In this document: positions 34,908 to 43,885 of the stretch, piece by piece
Layout of the letters: the number at the start of each line of letters is the position of its first letter
How positions within the stretch are numbered: position 1 is the stretch's first letter
Source of the DNA: Hyphomicrobiaceae bacterium
Lineage (GTDB): Bacteria; Pseudomonadota; Alphaproteobacteria; Rhizobiales; Hyphomicrobiaceae
DNA length: 64,000 nucleotides
NCBI GenBank assembly: GCA_008933705.1
Contig: WBUN01000012.1
Location: 32,122-96,121, forward strand
Direction: 5' to 3'
Position numbers and translations under genes: made by a program
The notes under the pieces: generated by a model
Seen by the model: the letters and a program-made list of their open reading frames with translations, nothing else
What the model was told of the DNA's origin: nothing
Databases searched by the model: none

Positions 34908-35762
34908 TCACAGCCAGTAGGGAATGCGCTTGCGGAACTTGGCGAACAACGCATAGGTCAAGGCCCAGCCCAAAATCGTGATCACAGTCACTGCGATACA
35001 AGAATTGATGGGCGGGAGCTTGCCGCCGAGCAGCGGGTCGCGCACGATCGTCAGCAGATGGTAGAGCGGGTTGAGCCCGACGAAGAAGATGCGACGCAGC
35101 CCCTCCAAGCCTTCCGGCGGCCAGAACAGCGGCGTGACGAACATCGACACCTGCACGATGCTCATGACCAGCTGCTGCAGATCGCGAAAACGCAGCGAGA
35201 CCATGCCCAACAGCAACGACAGCCACGCGCAGTTGACGGCCAGCACGATCAGGCCCGGTACTGCCAGCAGGTTGGCGAAGCCCAGCTTCTCGGGCGAGAA
35301 GATAAGAAAGATGAGGAGATAGACGAGAAGATTGTGGGCGAAGACGATGAAGTTCCTCCACACCAGCGAGTAGACCAGTATGGAGTACTCGAAGTTCATT
35401 TGCCGGATTAGGCCGGTGCCGGCAACGAACACGTTCACCGACTCGATCAGCGTGTTTTGCAGAGTCACCCACACGATCATCCCGGCGACCAGGAACGGCA
35501 GATACTCCGCCGTCTGTTTGCTGAGCAGACCCGAGCCGACACTGCCGATGACGATGACGAAAATCATCAGGCTCACGCACGTCCAAAACGGACCCATGAT
35601 GGTGCGTCGGTAGCGCCGCTTGATCTCGAGCCAACCGAGACGCCCCCAAAGATCGTATTTGCGCAGGCCTCCGATCAGGTCCTCCCGAGCCCCCATCGTG
35701 TTGGGTCGGGCTTCGTCGTGGTGAGTCCTTGCCGAGGGTGCAGGATTTGCTTCTTGCTGCAT
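34908..35762 (-). CDS. wzm: Polysaccharide ABC transporter permease (Wzm/KpsM-like, ABC-2)
   Basis: About 284 residues from ATG 35762, which has AGGGGA ten bases upstream; a TTG at 35807 overlapping the previous stop is weaker. Six hydrophobic helices follow a cytoplasmic N-terminus with LGWLEIKRRYRRTIMGPFW, the amphipathic entry of ABC-2 permeases, and YLPFLVAGMIVWVTLQN. The C-terminal sequence ends with RKRIPYWL. With Wzt it forms the exporter of a lipid-linked polysaccharide across the inner membrane. Confidence 0.93.
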   Translation of the reverse strand: MQQEANPAPSARTHHDEARPNTMGAREDLIGGLRKYDLWGRLGWLEIKRRYRRTIMGPFWTCVSLMIFVIVIGSVGSGLLSKQTAEYLPFLVAGMIVWVTLQNTLIESVNVFVAGTGLIRQMNFEYSILVYSLVWRNFIVFAHNLLVYLLIFLIFSPEKLGFANLLAVPGLIVLAVNCAWLSLLLGMVSLRFRDLQQLVMSIVQVSMFVTPLFWPPEGLEGLRRIFFVGLNPLYHLLTIVRDPLLGGKLPPINSCIAVTVITILGWALTYALFAKFRKRIPYWL

Positions 35763-35803
35763 GTCGCCGTGATCCCCTGGACCGGCCGTAGCGCTGACGT
35801 GTC

Positions 35804-36985
35804 TCAAGTGGACGAAGCAGGGCTCATCCCGCAGAGGGCCGATTGGGAAGAGAGAGCTTTTTCCATCAATGCAAAGGCGTCCAGTAGCGCCGGCAGATCG
35901 TCGCGCTTCCAGACGATCCGTTGATAGGGCTTGGCAAATTCCAGATCGACGCCGAGCCGATGCCCGTTCGAGATCAAGGACGCTTCGGTGTTGATGGCGG
36001 CCGTGCCGACGGTCATGAACAATACGTAGCGGGCCTTCTCATTGTACCAACACAGCTCCATGGGCCCGTGCATGAGCGCCATGTTGAGCCACGCCGCCTC
36101 GTACAGCGCCATGCGGATTTCCAGGCTCCAACTCGCCGCATGGCATACGACGTGCTGACCGAAATCGGCCGGCGGCTCGCGCATCGACGTTTCGGTATCG
36201 TGCACGAAGATCGGGACGAAGACGGCGGGATCGAGGCTGTTCGCGAAGGCGATCCAATCTGCGTTGCGGCTGTTGCGCTCCGGGGAATAGCCGTAGTTGC
36301 GAAGGGTGATGACGACAGCCTTGCGGCCCTTCGCCTCGCGCGCCAAGAAGTCCGCAACGAACCGCTTGCCCGCATCGGTTGCGCGCAGCATGGGCCAGAT
36401 CGAGAGGCCGGCGCGAGCGTGTTCGAAGATATCCTTCTTCGCGGGCTGCCGGGGCAAATAGACGCGATAGTCGCTCGGATGGATCCTATTCCTGTCAGCC
36501 GCGATGATCGCCTCGGCCTGCTCGCGGGAGCCACACACTGCGTAGCTCTTCACGCTCGGCAGGAAAGCAAGCATAGGGATGAGAATGTTGCGCAGCCTTG
36601 CCAAGCGCGTGGGGACGTCGATGGCCGCCTCGTAGTCGGGCAGCTCCTTGCGGACTCCGGCCTTTGGCCCCAGCACGAAGATGACGTTGATCTCCCTGAG
36701 CTTGCGCAGCCGACGCTCCATTTCTGCCGCTGCAAGATAGCTGGCGAAGTCGAACGTCACCGGAGAGGCAGCCAGGTCGTAGAAGAATTGGAGTGCGTCG
36801 TCCGACCACGCTTCGTTGTCTGCCTTTGCGGCGCCGAAGCGGTCCCGGATGCTGATGATCGCGCTTCTCACGTATCGCGTAATCGGGAGCCGCGGATTGG
36901 CCAATTCGTTGACCGGCGCGGTAACGAGATAATTGAGCCCTTGGCTGCGCAATCCGTAGCTGATCTTGTGAAGGAGCGCGGACAT
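35804..36985 (-). CDS. Protein of unknown function in the exporter operon
   Basis: 393 residues. No family recognised. It carries VIFVLGPKAGVRKELPDYEA, 'KAVVITLRNYGYSPERNSRN', DWIAFANSLDP, VPIFVHDTETSMREPP and FMTVGTAAINTEASLISNGH. The alternation of Rossmann-like beta strands with a TLRNYGYSPERN loop resembles GT-B glycosyltransferases, but that is a guess. First gene of a five-gene minus-strand operon (unknown, wzm, wzt, Nudix, SemiSWEET), so it probably acts on the exported glycan. Confidence 0.7.
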   Translation of the reverse strand: MSALLHKISYGLRSQGLNYLVTAPVNELANPRLPITRYVRSAIISIRDRFGAAKADNEAWSDDALQFFYDLAASPVTFDFASYLAAAEMERRLRKLREINVIFVLGPKAGVRKELPDYEAAIDVPTRLARLRNILIPMLAFLPSVKSYAVCGSREQAEAIIAADRNRIHPSDYRVYLPRQPAKKDIFEHARAGLSIWPMLRATDAGKRFVADFLAREAKGRKAVVITLRNYGYSPERNSRNADWIAFANSLDPAVFVPIFVHDTETSMREPPADFGQHVVCHAASWSLEIRMALYEAAWLNMALMHGPMELCWYNEKARYVLFMTVGTAAINTEASLISNGHRLGVDLEFAKPYQRIVWKRDDLPALLDAFALMEKALSSQSALCGMSPASST

Positions 36986-37185
36986 TCCGATCGACCTTTG
37001 CCGTCAGACCAAGCCGGCACGCGTTGCACAGCAATCCAAAATACGGCGAAGGACTTCGACGACCCAAGCCCACGTACGCGATTGCCTGGGGAAAAATCGG
37101 CTCTCTCTGGCGCCCGTCCGCGACCACCGCTACGTTTGCTGTAAATCTGTCTCTCGATGTCGCGGCCAAGACTTGCCGAACGCGA

Positions 37186-38325
37186 ATGAGACCAAAGATT
37201 CTGCACATTGTTCCGAGCCTAGGGCAGGGCGGCGCAGAGCGAATGCTCGCCAACTTGCTGAGCAGTCAGCGTCTCAGCGTCGATCACCACATCCTATCCC
37301 TGCTCGTCGACGAGCCGTTCTTCCGGTTCGAGGCCCCAGTCGAAACACTTGGATTAACGAGAGAATCTTCCTCCACCCAAGCGCTGGGCAAGCTGCATCA
37401 GCTACGCCGTCACGTCAATAGGATCGCGCCGGATCTTGTGCATGGTTGGCTCTACCATGGCAATGCGTTTTCGGTCGGCGCGGCCGGGCTGGGCATTCCG
37501 ATTCTGTGGTCGATCCACAACACGACGCTCTCGGCCACCAATTCCAAGCGCTCGACCCGACTGTTAGATCGCGTGTGTGCTGCTCTTTCCTGGCACGTCC
37601 CGAGGCGCATTCTCTACTGCTCCGAGACCGCACGGCTCGTGCACGAACGCAATGGGTACGCGCCGAGCCGCGGCGTCGTTGTCTACAATGGTGTTGATTT
37701 GTCCGCCTTCCGGTTCGATGCGCTGCGACGCTCCAAGCTTCGGGCGGCACTCGGGCTCACCGAGGATGAGTTCGCGGTCGCGGCCATCGGCCGCTTCGAT
37801 CAGCAGAAGAACCATGGCCTCATCGCCAAGGCATTCGCCACCGTTGCCAGGGGTGCGGACGCCAGGTTGCTCCTGGCCGGGGCAGGATGCTCCGAAAGCA
37901 ACACGGAGCTCTTGGTGATGCTCGAAGCTGTCGGCATCAGGGGCCGCAGCATCCTGCTTGGCCCCCGGCACGATATGGACGCCCTGCTCTCTGCCTGCGA
38001 TGTCGTTGTCATCGGTTCGTCGTACGGCGAAGCGCTTCCCATGATTGCGATAGAGGCAGCGGCAGCAGGGCTGCCGATGGTCGCAACGGACGTCGGCGAT
38101 GTCGCCCGTTTTGCAGAGCAGCCCGACGACGTGGTGCCGCGTGGCGACGCGGATGCAATGTCCAAGGCTCTCCTCCGCGTGCAGGCAGGCCGCACTCGGA
38201 GAACGCGGCGGGAAGGCCTTGAGGAGGCAAGAGCAAAGATGCTTGAGCCCTACTCGCTGGAGCACATGTCGCGCGCCTACCTCGATCTCTACCGCGGGCT
38301 GATCGGGCGCGGTCGCGTCCGTTAG
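37186..38325 (+). CDS. Family 4 glycosyltransferase
   Basis: 379 residues from ATG 37186; the longer frame from 37024 overlaps the divergent promoter and lacks coding character. N-terminus PKILHIVPSLGQGGAERMLA is the Gly-rich loop of GT4. The C-terminal nucleotide-sugar site is seen as AVAAIGRFDQQKNHGLIAKA, VVIGSSYGEALPMIAIEAAA and ATDVGDVARF (E-x7-E pattern EALPMIAIE). It transfers a sugar from a nucleotide donor in glycan assembly. The donor is unknown. Confidence 0.9.
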   Translation: MRPKILHIVPSLGQGGAERMLANLLSSQRLSVDHHILSLLVDEPFFRFEAPVETLGLTRESSSTQALGKLHQLRRHVNRIAPDLVHGWLYHGNAFSVGAAGLGIPILWSIHNTTLSATNSKRSTRLLDRVCAALSWHVPRRILYCSETARLVHERNGYAPSRGVVVYNGVDLSAFRFDALRRSKLRAALGLTEDEFAVAAIGRFDQQKNHGLIAKAFATVARGADARLLLAGAGCSESNTELLVMLEAVGIRGRSILLGPRHDMDALLSACDVVVIGSSYGEALPMIAIEAAAAGLPMVATDVGDVARFAEQPDDVVPRGDADAMSKALLRVQAGRTRRTRREGLEEARAKMLEPYSLEHMSRAYLDLYRGLIGRGRVR

Positions 38326-38361
38326 CCTGCAGCCGGTGCTCTGTAGGATAGCGCAATCGTA

Positions 38362-38406
38362 ACACTGCATAATCACCCCACCAATCTTGACACCGCATAA
38401 TCGCCC
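38362..38406. repeat. Imperfect 17-bp direct repeat, possible mobile-element trace
   Basis: ACACTGCATAATCACCC (38362-38378) and ACACCGCATAATCGCCC (38390-38406) match at 15 of 17 bases with a 28-bp period. The surrounding 38326-38568 stretch has no coding signal. Repeated GCATAATC units occur at ends of some recombinase-linked elements, but no recombinase gene or target duplication is visible, so the origin is uncertain. Confidence 0.35.
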
Positions 38407-38568
38407 AGCCTAACGGTCGCATGGTTTGGCGTCAGAGCTGCAGATGCTCGTTCGGCTTGCGGGAGACGATGTCGGCGCCCCGTGGAGCGAAGGGGAGTTA
38501 GCTGAGTTTCTTGCATAGACAATAACCGCCGATCAGGCGGTAGCGGCCACTTCCAGGCAAACCATCTT

Positions 38569-41106
38569 ATGGATGCGCGCGCACTTCACATGTCGCCCGG
38601 AGACGGGTCTCGGGCCTGCGCATCGAGTGCCTTGTTCCGGCAGCAGCATAGAAAGTTGCGAGTGGCGCTTGTCTGCCTGGTGTGGGGTGAGGAGTTTGCA
38701 GACTTTTTCACCCGATACTGCATTCGCTCCCTTCTGGAGCCGCACAACATTCCGCTTGTCTCGCGCGAGCAAGACGTGACGCTCCTGCTTTACACGGATC
38801 GCGCTACCCAGGATTTCTTGGGTCGCTGTGACAGCTTCAATGCGCTGTCCAGGTTTGCCAAGGTCGAGTTGCGCCCGCTCGAGCAGCTCCCCGCGACGGC
38901 GCGCACCAATCATTGGATCCCTTGGCAACATGCCGTCGCAGGACGTAACCGCGACTTCGATCTGTTCCTCGTCATCATCCCCGACTGCGTCTACGCGGCC
39001 GGATGCCTCGGCACCATCATCGATGCGCTCAAGGAGCATGACACGGTCTACTACAGGCTCCCTCAGGTCTGCAGGGAGACTGTGGCGGTCGATCTCGACG
39101 GGCTGCGCAGGGTCGACGATCACGAGTACATCAGCTTCACCTCGCTCCAGGCAGTCGAGCTGTTCATCAGGCATGTCAATCCGAAGCACGCTGCTGCTGC
39201 CTGCTCTGGCACGTTCTTCATCAATCATCCCGAGTACGCGATCCAGCTCTCGCCAAAGAGCATGGTCGTCTCCGAGACAGCGTCACATCCTCTCGCTGCC
39301 AGATCGAGCACGCGCGGCGTCTCCTATACCTTCGACGCTCTCTCGCCGGGAGCCAAGACCTGCTATCTCGAGATCCTGGGCGTAAGCGCAGAACCGACAT
39401 TGAAGTTCGTGGAGCAATACTATCGTTGGCCGAAGCTGCATCGGGATCACTCCCGGCTGATGAACCTCGGCAGCTGGGCATCGAATTTCCGCGATGCGAG
39501 CAACGCCGCCTACTGCAGGAGTGCAACCCATATCGCGCTCGATCACGGTCGCGTGGTGGAGCAGCACCGGGGACAGGTGAAGCGGGCAAAGACGAAGTTC
39601 ATCAACGCGACGCTCGACTATCTGGCCGTTGCAACGCGCATATATGAGCGTGCAAGCCAATTTCCCGAGGCTACCGCGGCAGAGTATATCGCGCTCGTCA
39701 TGGCCGCTCCTGGGTTCCATCGCTACCTGCGCCGGCTCCAATGCGGCTTCACTGTTGTGCTGCCGAAGACGGAAAGCAGGTTCGAGGAGGTGGTGGAAAA
39801 AATCGAGAGCCATCCGGCCGCGAAGGAGGTCCTTCGACGATTCCTTTTCCTTCATGTTGTTGCTCATCGGCTGCCGATAGTGCCTGGTCACGCAATCTTT
39901 CTCACCTATTCCGATGCTGCCGACCATTTTCCACAAGCATTCGTCGTTGATCCGCACACCATCGCGCCCGGTGCCGGCTTGTGGGGAAAGGCACTCGCGC
40001 CGCTTCAATGGGTGTGTGAGAACGCCTCCTGCATCGAGGCAGACATCGACTACAGCCATCTCACCTGGTCGATGCTCGATACCGTGAACGGCACATCGGA
40101 TCGCGTGCTGGACCATCCGAAGTCGAGCGGCACCGCTTCCACTCCCGGCAACGTCGCCAACTTCAGCTTTGTGGGGGCCCGTGAATCGGCAACCAAGCTG
40201 GCGCTTGGGCGCAATTTCCATCGCAAGGCGCTAGGTTGGCAATGGCCCAGCCTGGAGGACGCCGTTCGCAGCAGGAGCCCGATCTTGCACCTCGCCGAAC
40301 GCAAGGCGCCACGGCTCTACGCAATCGCCCGCGAGGTCTATCGTGCTCTGCGGCGACGCAGTCCGGCTGAGCCCCCGCGTTCTGCCTCGCTCCAACCCCC
40401 GCCCACCGAAAACGCACGCGACAGCTACGACGCGATCTGCAAGCTCAACATCATCGATAATGTTGCAAGGATCACGCTGGCATTCTACGAGCGCCTGGGA
40501 TTGGATCCCGAGCAGTCGCCTGTGTACAGGTGCCTCGCAACTATCCGCTCGAAACTGGCGGAGGAGGTTGAGGCGTCTGGTGCCATCTCCACCGAGTCCT
40601 CGCTCGAGCGCTTCGAGCTCGCATGGCGCGCATACGAGACAGGCCGGACCCATGAGGCCCTCCAGCTGTTTCGGGGGGTCATTGCGGATGAACAGCTGGC
40701 TAAGGCACGCGCCGCCGATCCCAGGGCGCGGGAGGCGTTTGTTCGAGCGGCAGAGATTTTGGCGCGCCATGCGGAGCTTCGAGGAGATACCGGTGCAGCG
40801 GCCCAGCTCTACCGCCGCATCCTCAAGCTCGACGGCAACGGCATCATCGCTCGCCGTCTGCTTCTCATGCCGTGGCAAGACGCGCGGAAGCTTGGCGCCA
40901 ACGGCATCATCGCTCGCCGCCTGCTTCTCATGCTGTGGCGAGACGCGCGCATTCAAGAGGCTGCGGCACTGGCTCCTCGCGTCGTGGAGAGCGACCGCAA
41001 TCTTGCGCAGCATTTGCGGGGAGGTGGCGCGGTCGAGGATCTGACACGCCGGCTTAGACGCGAAGCCCGGCGACAACCCATGACAGCAAGAGGCCAGAAT
41101 GCTTGA
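38569..41106 (+). CDS. Large glycosyltransferase-like protein with TPR-like tail, family copy 3
   Basis: 845 residues. After about 25 residues the domain begins VALVCLVWGEEFADFFTRYC, and LFLVIIPDCVYAAGCLGTII and RHVNPKHAAA correspond to segments of the paralogue at 29357 (VVWGQEYIDTF, IIPDLLYASG, HPLHAAMRHD). The tail (TGRTHEALQLFRGVIADEQL, 'GAAAQLYRRILKLDGNG') is TPR-like and carries an exact internal 63-bp duplication near the end. Same unknown family; it is followed by the second copy of the methyltransferase-like protein (overlap 8 bp). Confidence 0.72.
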   Translation: MDARALHMSPGDGSRACASSALFRQQHRKLRVALVCLVWGEEFADFFTRYCIRSLLEPHNIPLVSREQDVTLLLYTDRATQDFLGRCDSFNALSRFAKVELRPLEQLPATARTNHWIPWQHAVAGRNRDFDLFLVIIPDCVYAAGCLGTIIDALKEHDTVYYRLPQVCRETVAVDLDGLRRVDDHEYISFTSLQAVELFIRHVNPKHAAAACSGTFFINHPEYAIQLSPKSMVVSETASHPLAARSSTRGVSYTFDALSPGAKTCYLEILGVSAEPTLKFVEQYYRWPKLHRDHSRLMNLGSWASNFRDASNAAYCRSATHIALDHGRVVEQHRGQVKRAKTKFINATLDYLAVATRIYERASQFPEATAAEYIALVMAAPGFHRYLRRLQCGFTVVLPKTESRFEEVVEKIESHPAAKEVLRRFLFLHVVAHRLPIVPGHAIFLTYSDAADHFPQAFVVDPHTIAPGAGLWGKALAPLQWVCENASCIEADIDYSHLTWSMLDTVNGTSDRVLDHPKSSGTASTPGNVANFSFVGARESATKLALGRNFHRKALGWQWPSLEDAVRSRSPILHLAERKAPRLYAIAREVYRALRRRSPAEPPRSASLQPPPTENARDSYDAICKLNIIDNVARITLAFYERLGLDPEQSPVYRCLATIRSKLAEEVEASGAISTESSLERFELAWRAYETGRTHEALQLFRGVIADEQLAKARAADPRAREAFVRAAEILARHAELRGDTGAAAQLYRRILKLDGNGIIARRLLLMPWQDARKLGANGIIARRLLLMLWRDARIQEAAALAPRVVESDRNLAQHLRGGGAVEDLTRRLRREARRQPMTARGQNA
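40837..40962 (+). repeat. In-frame 63-bp tandem duplication
   Basis: Two units of 21 codons (40837-40899 and 40900-40962) encode NGIIARRLLLMPWQDARKLG and NGIIARRLLLMLWRDARIQE respectively, with only a few differing bases. Equal lengths preserve frame. It looks like a recent unequal-crossover or slippage duplication inside the TPR-like region, lengthening one helix pair. Confidence 0.8.
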
Positions 41107-42304
41107 GATTTCGGACTACAGGCTCGGTGAGCAGCTCGGACGGTCGACGATCTCCAACTGGCGTATCGCGGAGACGCATCTGGTCGACCACTTCATCCGC
41201 GTCGGTTTTCCGGTGCGCATCGAGTCGCGGCATGAGGTCGGCCAGCTCCTCGACACGATGCAGGAGAAGAGATTCGAGCGGTTCATGACGGAACTCGGGG
41301 GTCTCACCACCGCCGAGGCGGACAGCCTCACGGATGCATTGGTCAGCTCTGTGAAATTCCAGATGGCGCATTTGCCCAGGCGCAATCCGTGCGTGCCGTT
41401 CTCGACCATGATCTCGTCGCTGACCCTCTACAAGAAGATCGTCGGCTTCAAGCCCGACGTGCAGTCGGTTCTGGAGGTTGGCCCAGGCTGCGGCTACCTC
41501 TCCTTCTTCCTGGCCGATCACAGAACGCTCACGGACTACAGCCAGGTCGAAGCGTGCGAGAGCTTTTACCTCCTGCAGAGCATGGTCAATTCCTACCTGT
41601 TCAGGCACGAGTTCCGCGATCTTGCCGTCACCGCACCTGCCGATCGCACCCTGCACATCCATCGCGATCTCGAACAGCCGGTCGTCCTGGCGGATGAGCA
41701 AATTCCGGTCTACCGGTGCTTCCACTATCCCTGGTGGACGCTCGGCAAGCTGCACGAGGCCATCGGCAGGTACGACGTCGTGACCTCGAATGCCAACCTC
41801 AACGAGTTCACGCGGAACGCGCTCTACGAGTACCTGACCATCTTCTCGCGGGTGATGAAGAACGATGGCATCTTCCTGATCCAATGCACCGGCTTTCCCG
41901 CACATGGCTCAACCGAGGACTTGATGGAGGTGCTGCACAAGTTCGGCTTCGCGTCACTCTTTTGCGGGATGGCCGACGAGAACGTGCGCTCCAACATGCT
42001 CGTCTCGGGCAGATACCGCAGCCTCGGATTTCACAAGAAGAGGTTTGCCCTCAACAACCTGGTCCTGGTCAAGAAGGGGCATCCCTACTACGAGGCGAAC
42101 ATCGGATTGAAGAACTATGCGCACGGCCACGCGTCGGAATTTCCGCGGCTGAGCCACATCTTCGAAGGCGGCATCGAAGAGTCCCGCGCAAGGGGCTCGC
42201 GACGTGCCTACTCGATCGATGAAACGCTTAAGTCCGTCAAGCAGAAGCTGCTGCAAGAATCCGGCAATACGGACGGCGGATGGCTGTCTCGTGCCGCCGG
42301 ATAG
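41099..42304 (+). CDS. Methyltransferase-like protein, family copy 2 of 2
   Basis: 401 residues, overlapping the preceding gene by 8 bp. It matches the protein at 27844-28992: DTMQEKRFERFMTELGGL, SVLEVGPGCGYLSFFLADHR, YSQVEACESFYLLQSMVN and VTSNANLNEFTRNALYEYL. The Rossmann motif suggests SAM binding. Both copies lie next to a large glycosyltransferase-like protein of the same unknown family (29357 and 38569), so the two families appear to have been duplicated together. Confidence 0.75.
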   Translation: MLEISDYRLGEQLGRSTISNWRIAETHLVDHFIRVGFPVRIESRHEVGQLLDTMQEKRFERFMTELGGLTTAEADSLTDALVSSVKFQMAHLPRRNPCVPFSTMISSLTLYKKIVGFKPDVQSVLEVGPGCGYLSFFLADHRTLTDYSQVEACESFYLLQSMVNSYLFRHEFRDLAVTAPADRTLHIHRDLEQPVVLADEQIPVYRCFHYPWWTLGKLHEAIGRYDVVTSNANLNEFTRNALYEYLTIFSRVMKNDGIFLIQCTGFPAHGSTEDLMEVLHKFGFASLFCGMADENVRSNMLVSGRYRSLGFHKKRFALNNLVLVKKGHPYYEANIGLKNYAHGHASEFPRLSHIFEGGIEESRARGSRRAYSIDETLKSVKQKLLQESGNTDGGWLSRAAG

Positions 42305-42384
42305 CGGCAAGGTGCTCGTTGCGTGGTGATGCCGTGGAGCACCGCGCTTCGCATGGACACTGACCTTGGGAAGCAGGGGGGCAC

Positions 42385-43308
42385 GTGAACACAACAGCGT
42401 CAAGAGTTGCTTCCGGGTCGTTGAAGCTGGTGTCGGGCGCACTCCGGCGTTGTCGGACCTCACTCGCGGAGGTTCGGCAGCAAAGCCGAGCAATCGCCGA
42501 CCGGTGGCAGGTTCGCGGCCTCGATGGAGGAAAATCGAATCCGGGACCGGATGTCGCGCCCGGGAACGATCTCACCAACTTCCAGGAGACGGCGCTCCGA
42601 CTGTCGCCCCTGCGCCAGCGCATCTACGCCGATTTCAGCGACGTTGAACGATCAATCTATCTCGCATCGCGGCCGAATCTCTGCGGCAGCCCCGAGGCGA
42701 TCGTGACACTCGTTCGGGCGGTCGATCACGTGATCGATCGCGGCATTCCCGGCGCGCTGGTCGAATGCGGTGTGTACATGGGGGGCAATATCGAAGTGAT
42801 GATCCGTGCGCTGCAGCGCCATGGCGTCAGCGACCGGGATATCTATCTCTACGACACCTTCGCCGGTATGCCGAAGCCGAGCGACATAGATGATGGTGAA
42901 CTCGGTGGTGTAGCCATATGGGAGGCCCATCGCACCGAAGCGGATGGCGACAAAGGCTCGGGCTGGATGAAGGCAGGGGTCGAGCTTGTTCGGCAACGAA
43001 TTGATCCGCTCGGATACCCCGACAAGCATTTGCGCTTCGTCAAAGGAATGGTTGAGGACACCATTCCCACCGTTGCACCCGACAGGATCGCAATCCTCCG
43101 GCTCGATACGGATTTCTATTCATCGACCAAGCATGAGCTGCAGCACCTTTACCCGCGCTTGTCGCCCGGTGGCATTCTCATCATCGACGACTATGGCGCC
43201 TTCCCTGGTGCACGTATGGCCACCGATGAGTATGCCGCCGAGCATCGGCTTAACTGGTTCCTGCACCGCGTTGATGCTCATGTCCGGCTGGTGGTCAAGC
43301 CTTACTGA
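42385..43308 (+). CDS. TylF/MycF-family O-methyltransferase
   Basis: 307 residues from a GTG. ALVECGVYMGGNIEVMIRAL is motif I of the macrocin O-methyltransferase family. IYLYDTFAGMPKPSD, RIAILRLDTDFYSSTKHELQ and LSPGGILIIDDYGAFPGARM (metal-binding D-D pair) are also characteristic. TylF enzymes methylate a hydroxyl of a deoxysugar. It likely modifies a sugar of the surface glycan. The first 60 residues are a basic extension without known domain. Confidence 0.88.
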   Translation: MNTTASRVASGSLKLVSGALRRCRTSLAEVRQQSRAIADRWQVRGLDGGKSNPGPDVAPGNDLTNFQETALRLSPLRQRIYADFSDVERSIYLASRPNLCGSPEAIVTLVRAVDHVIDRGIPGALVECGVYMGGNIEVMIRALQRHGVSDRDIYLYDTFAGMPKPSDIDDGELGGVAIWEAHRTEADGDKGSGWMKAGVELVRQRIDPLGYPDKHLRFVKGMVEDTIPTVAPDRIAILRLDTDFYSSTKHELQHLYPRLSPGGILIIDDYGAFPGARMATDEYAAEHRLNWFLHRVDAHVRLVVKPY

Positions 43309-43885
43309 TATCGACCGCAATAATTGCAGCCTTCAGGTCCAGCAGGCTGTCGACATCGAGGCGCGTGTGCCGGCACGGCATCGGCTGTGTGGGATCCGCT
43401 GTCGTTGACCGCGAAACTACGATCTGGAAGACTGCTCCCGGTTGTGCCAAATCGCTTGGCTGAGCCGGGATGTCTCTCGGGAGGCTTGACAAAGTCATTG
43501 GGAATGGTGGCGCGCCGGACAGGATGAAACTGCGAACACTTATGTCATTGCAGTCGCGGTGTGAATTGTTGGCCGCCCGGCAGCTTCAGTGCGCCATCGC
43601 GCGCGCTGGCATCGCGATTGTCGTCGCCTTGGATTGTTTGGCGCCAACCGAATCGCTGGCGCCGGCCGAGCGACCGTTACACGAATGTGCCGAGACCCGC
43701 GGCTTCCGGCCAGGCGGGGCTCGGTCGCGCGGCCAGCTTGCCGCGCGATAGGGCGCGACCCCGGCCATCTTCGGCCGGGGGCGGCCCCAATCTCGCGAAC
43801 TTATCCCGGCGAATGTCCGTTCGATGAGGTATTCCCGAAGTGTTATACTCAACCGGAGCCTTTCAGGGTGTGACCCAGAAACGAC
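43309..43885. other. 577-bp region without a supported gene, with strong hairpins
   Basis: No reading frame with coding character. Two successive perfect hairpins lie at 43725-43748 (9-bp stem TCGCGCGGC/GCCGCGCGA, six-base loop) and 43759-43780 (8-bp stem CCCCGGCC/GGCCGGGG). GGTCGCGC at 43723-43730 can alternatively pair with GCGCGACC at 43753-43760, so the structures are mutually exclusive. No T-run follows. They may serve as a bidirectional terminator between the TylF gene and the convergent caspase remnant. Confidence 0.5.
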
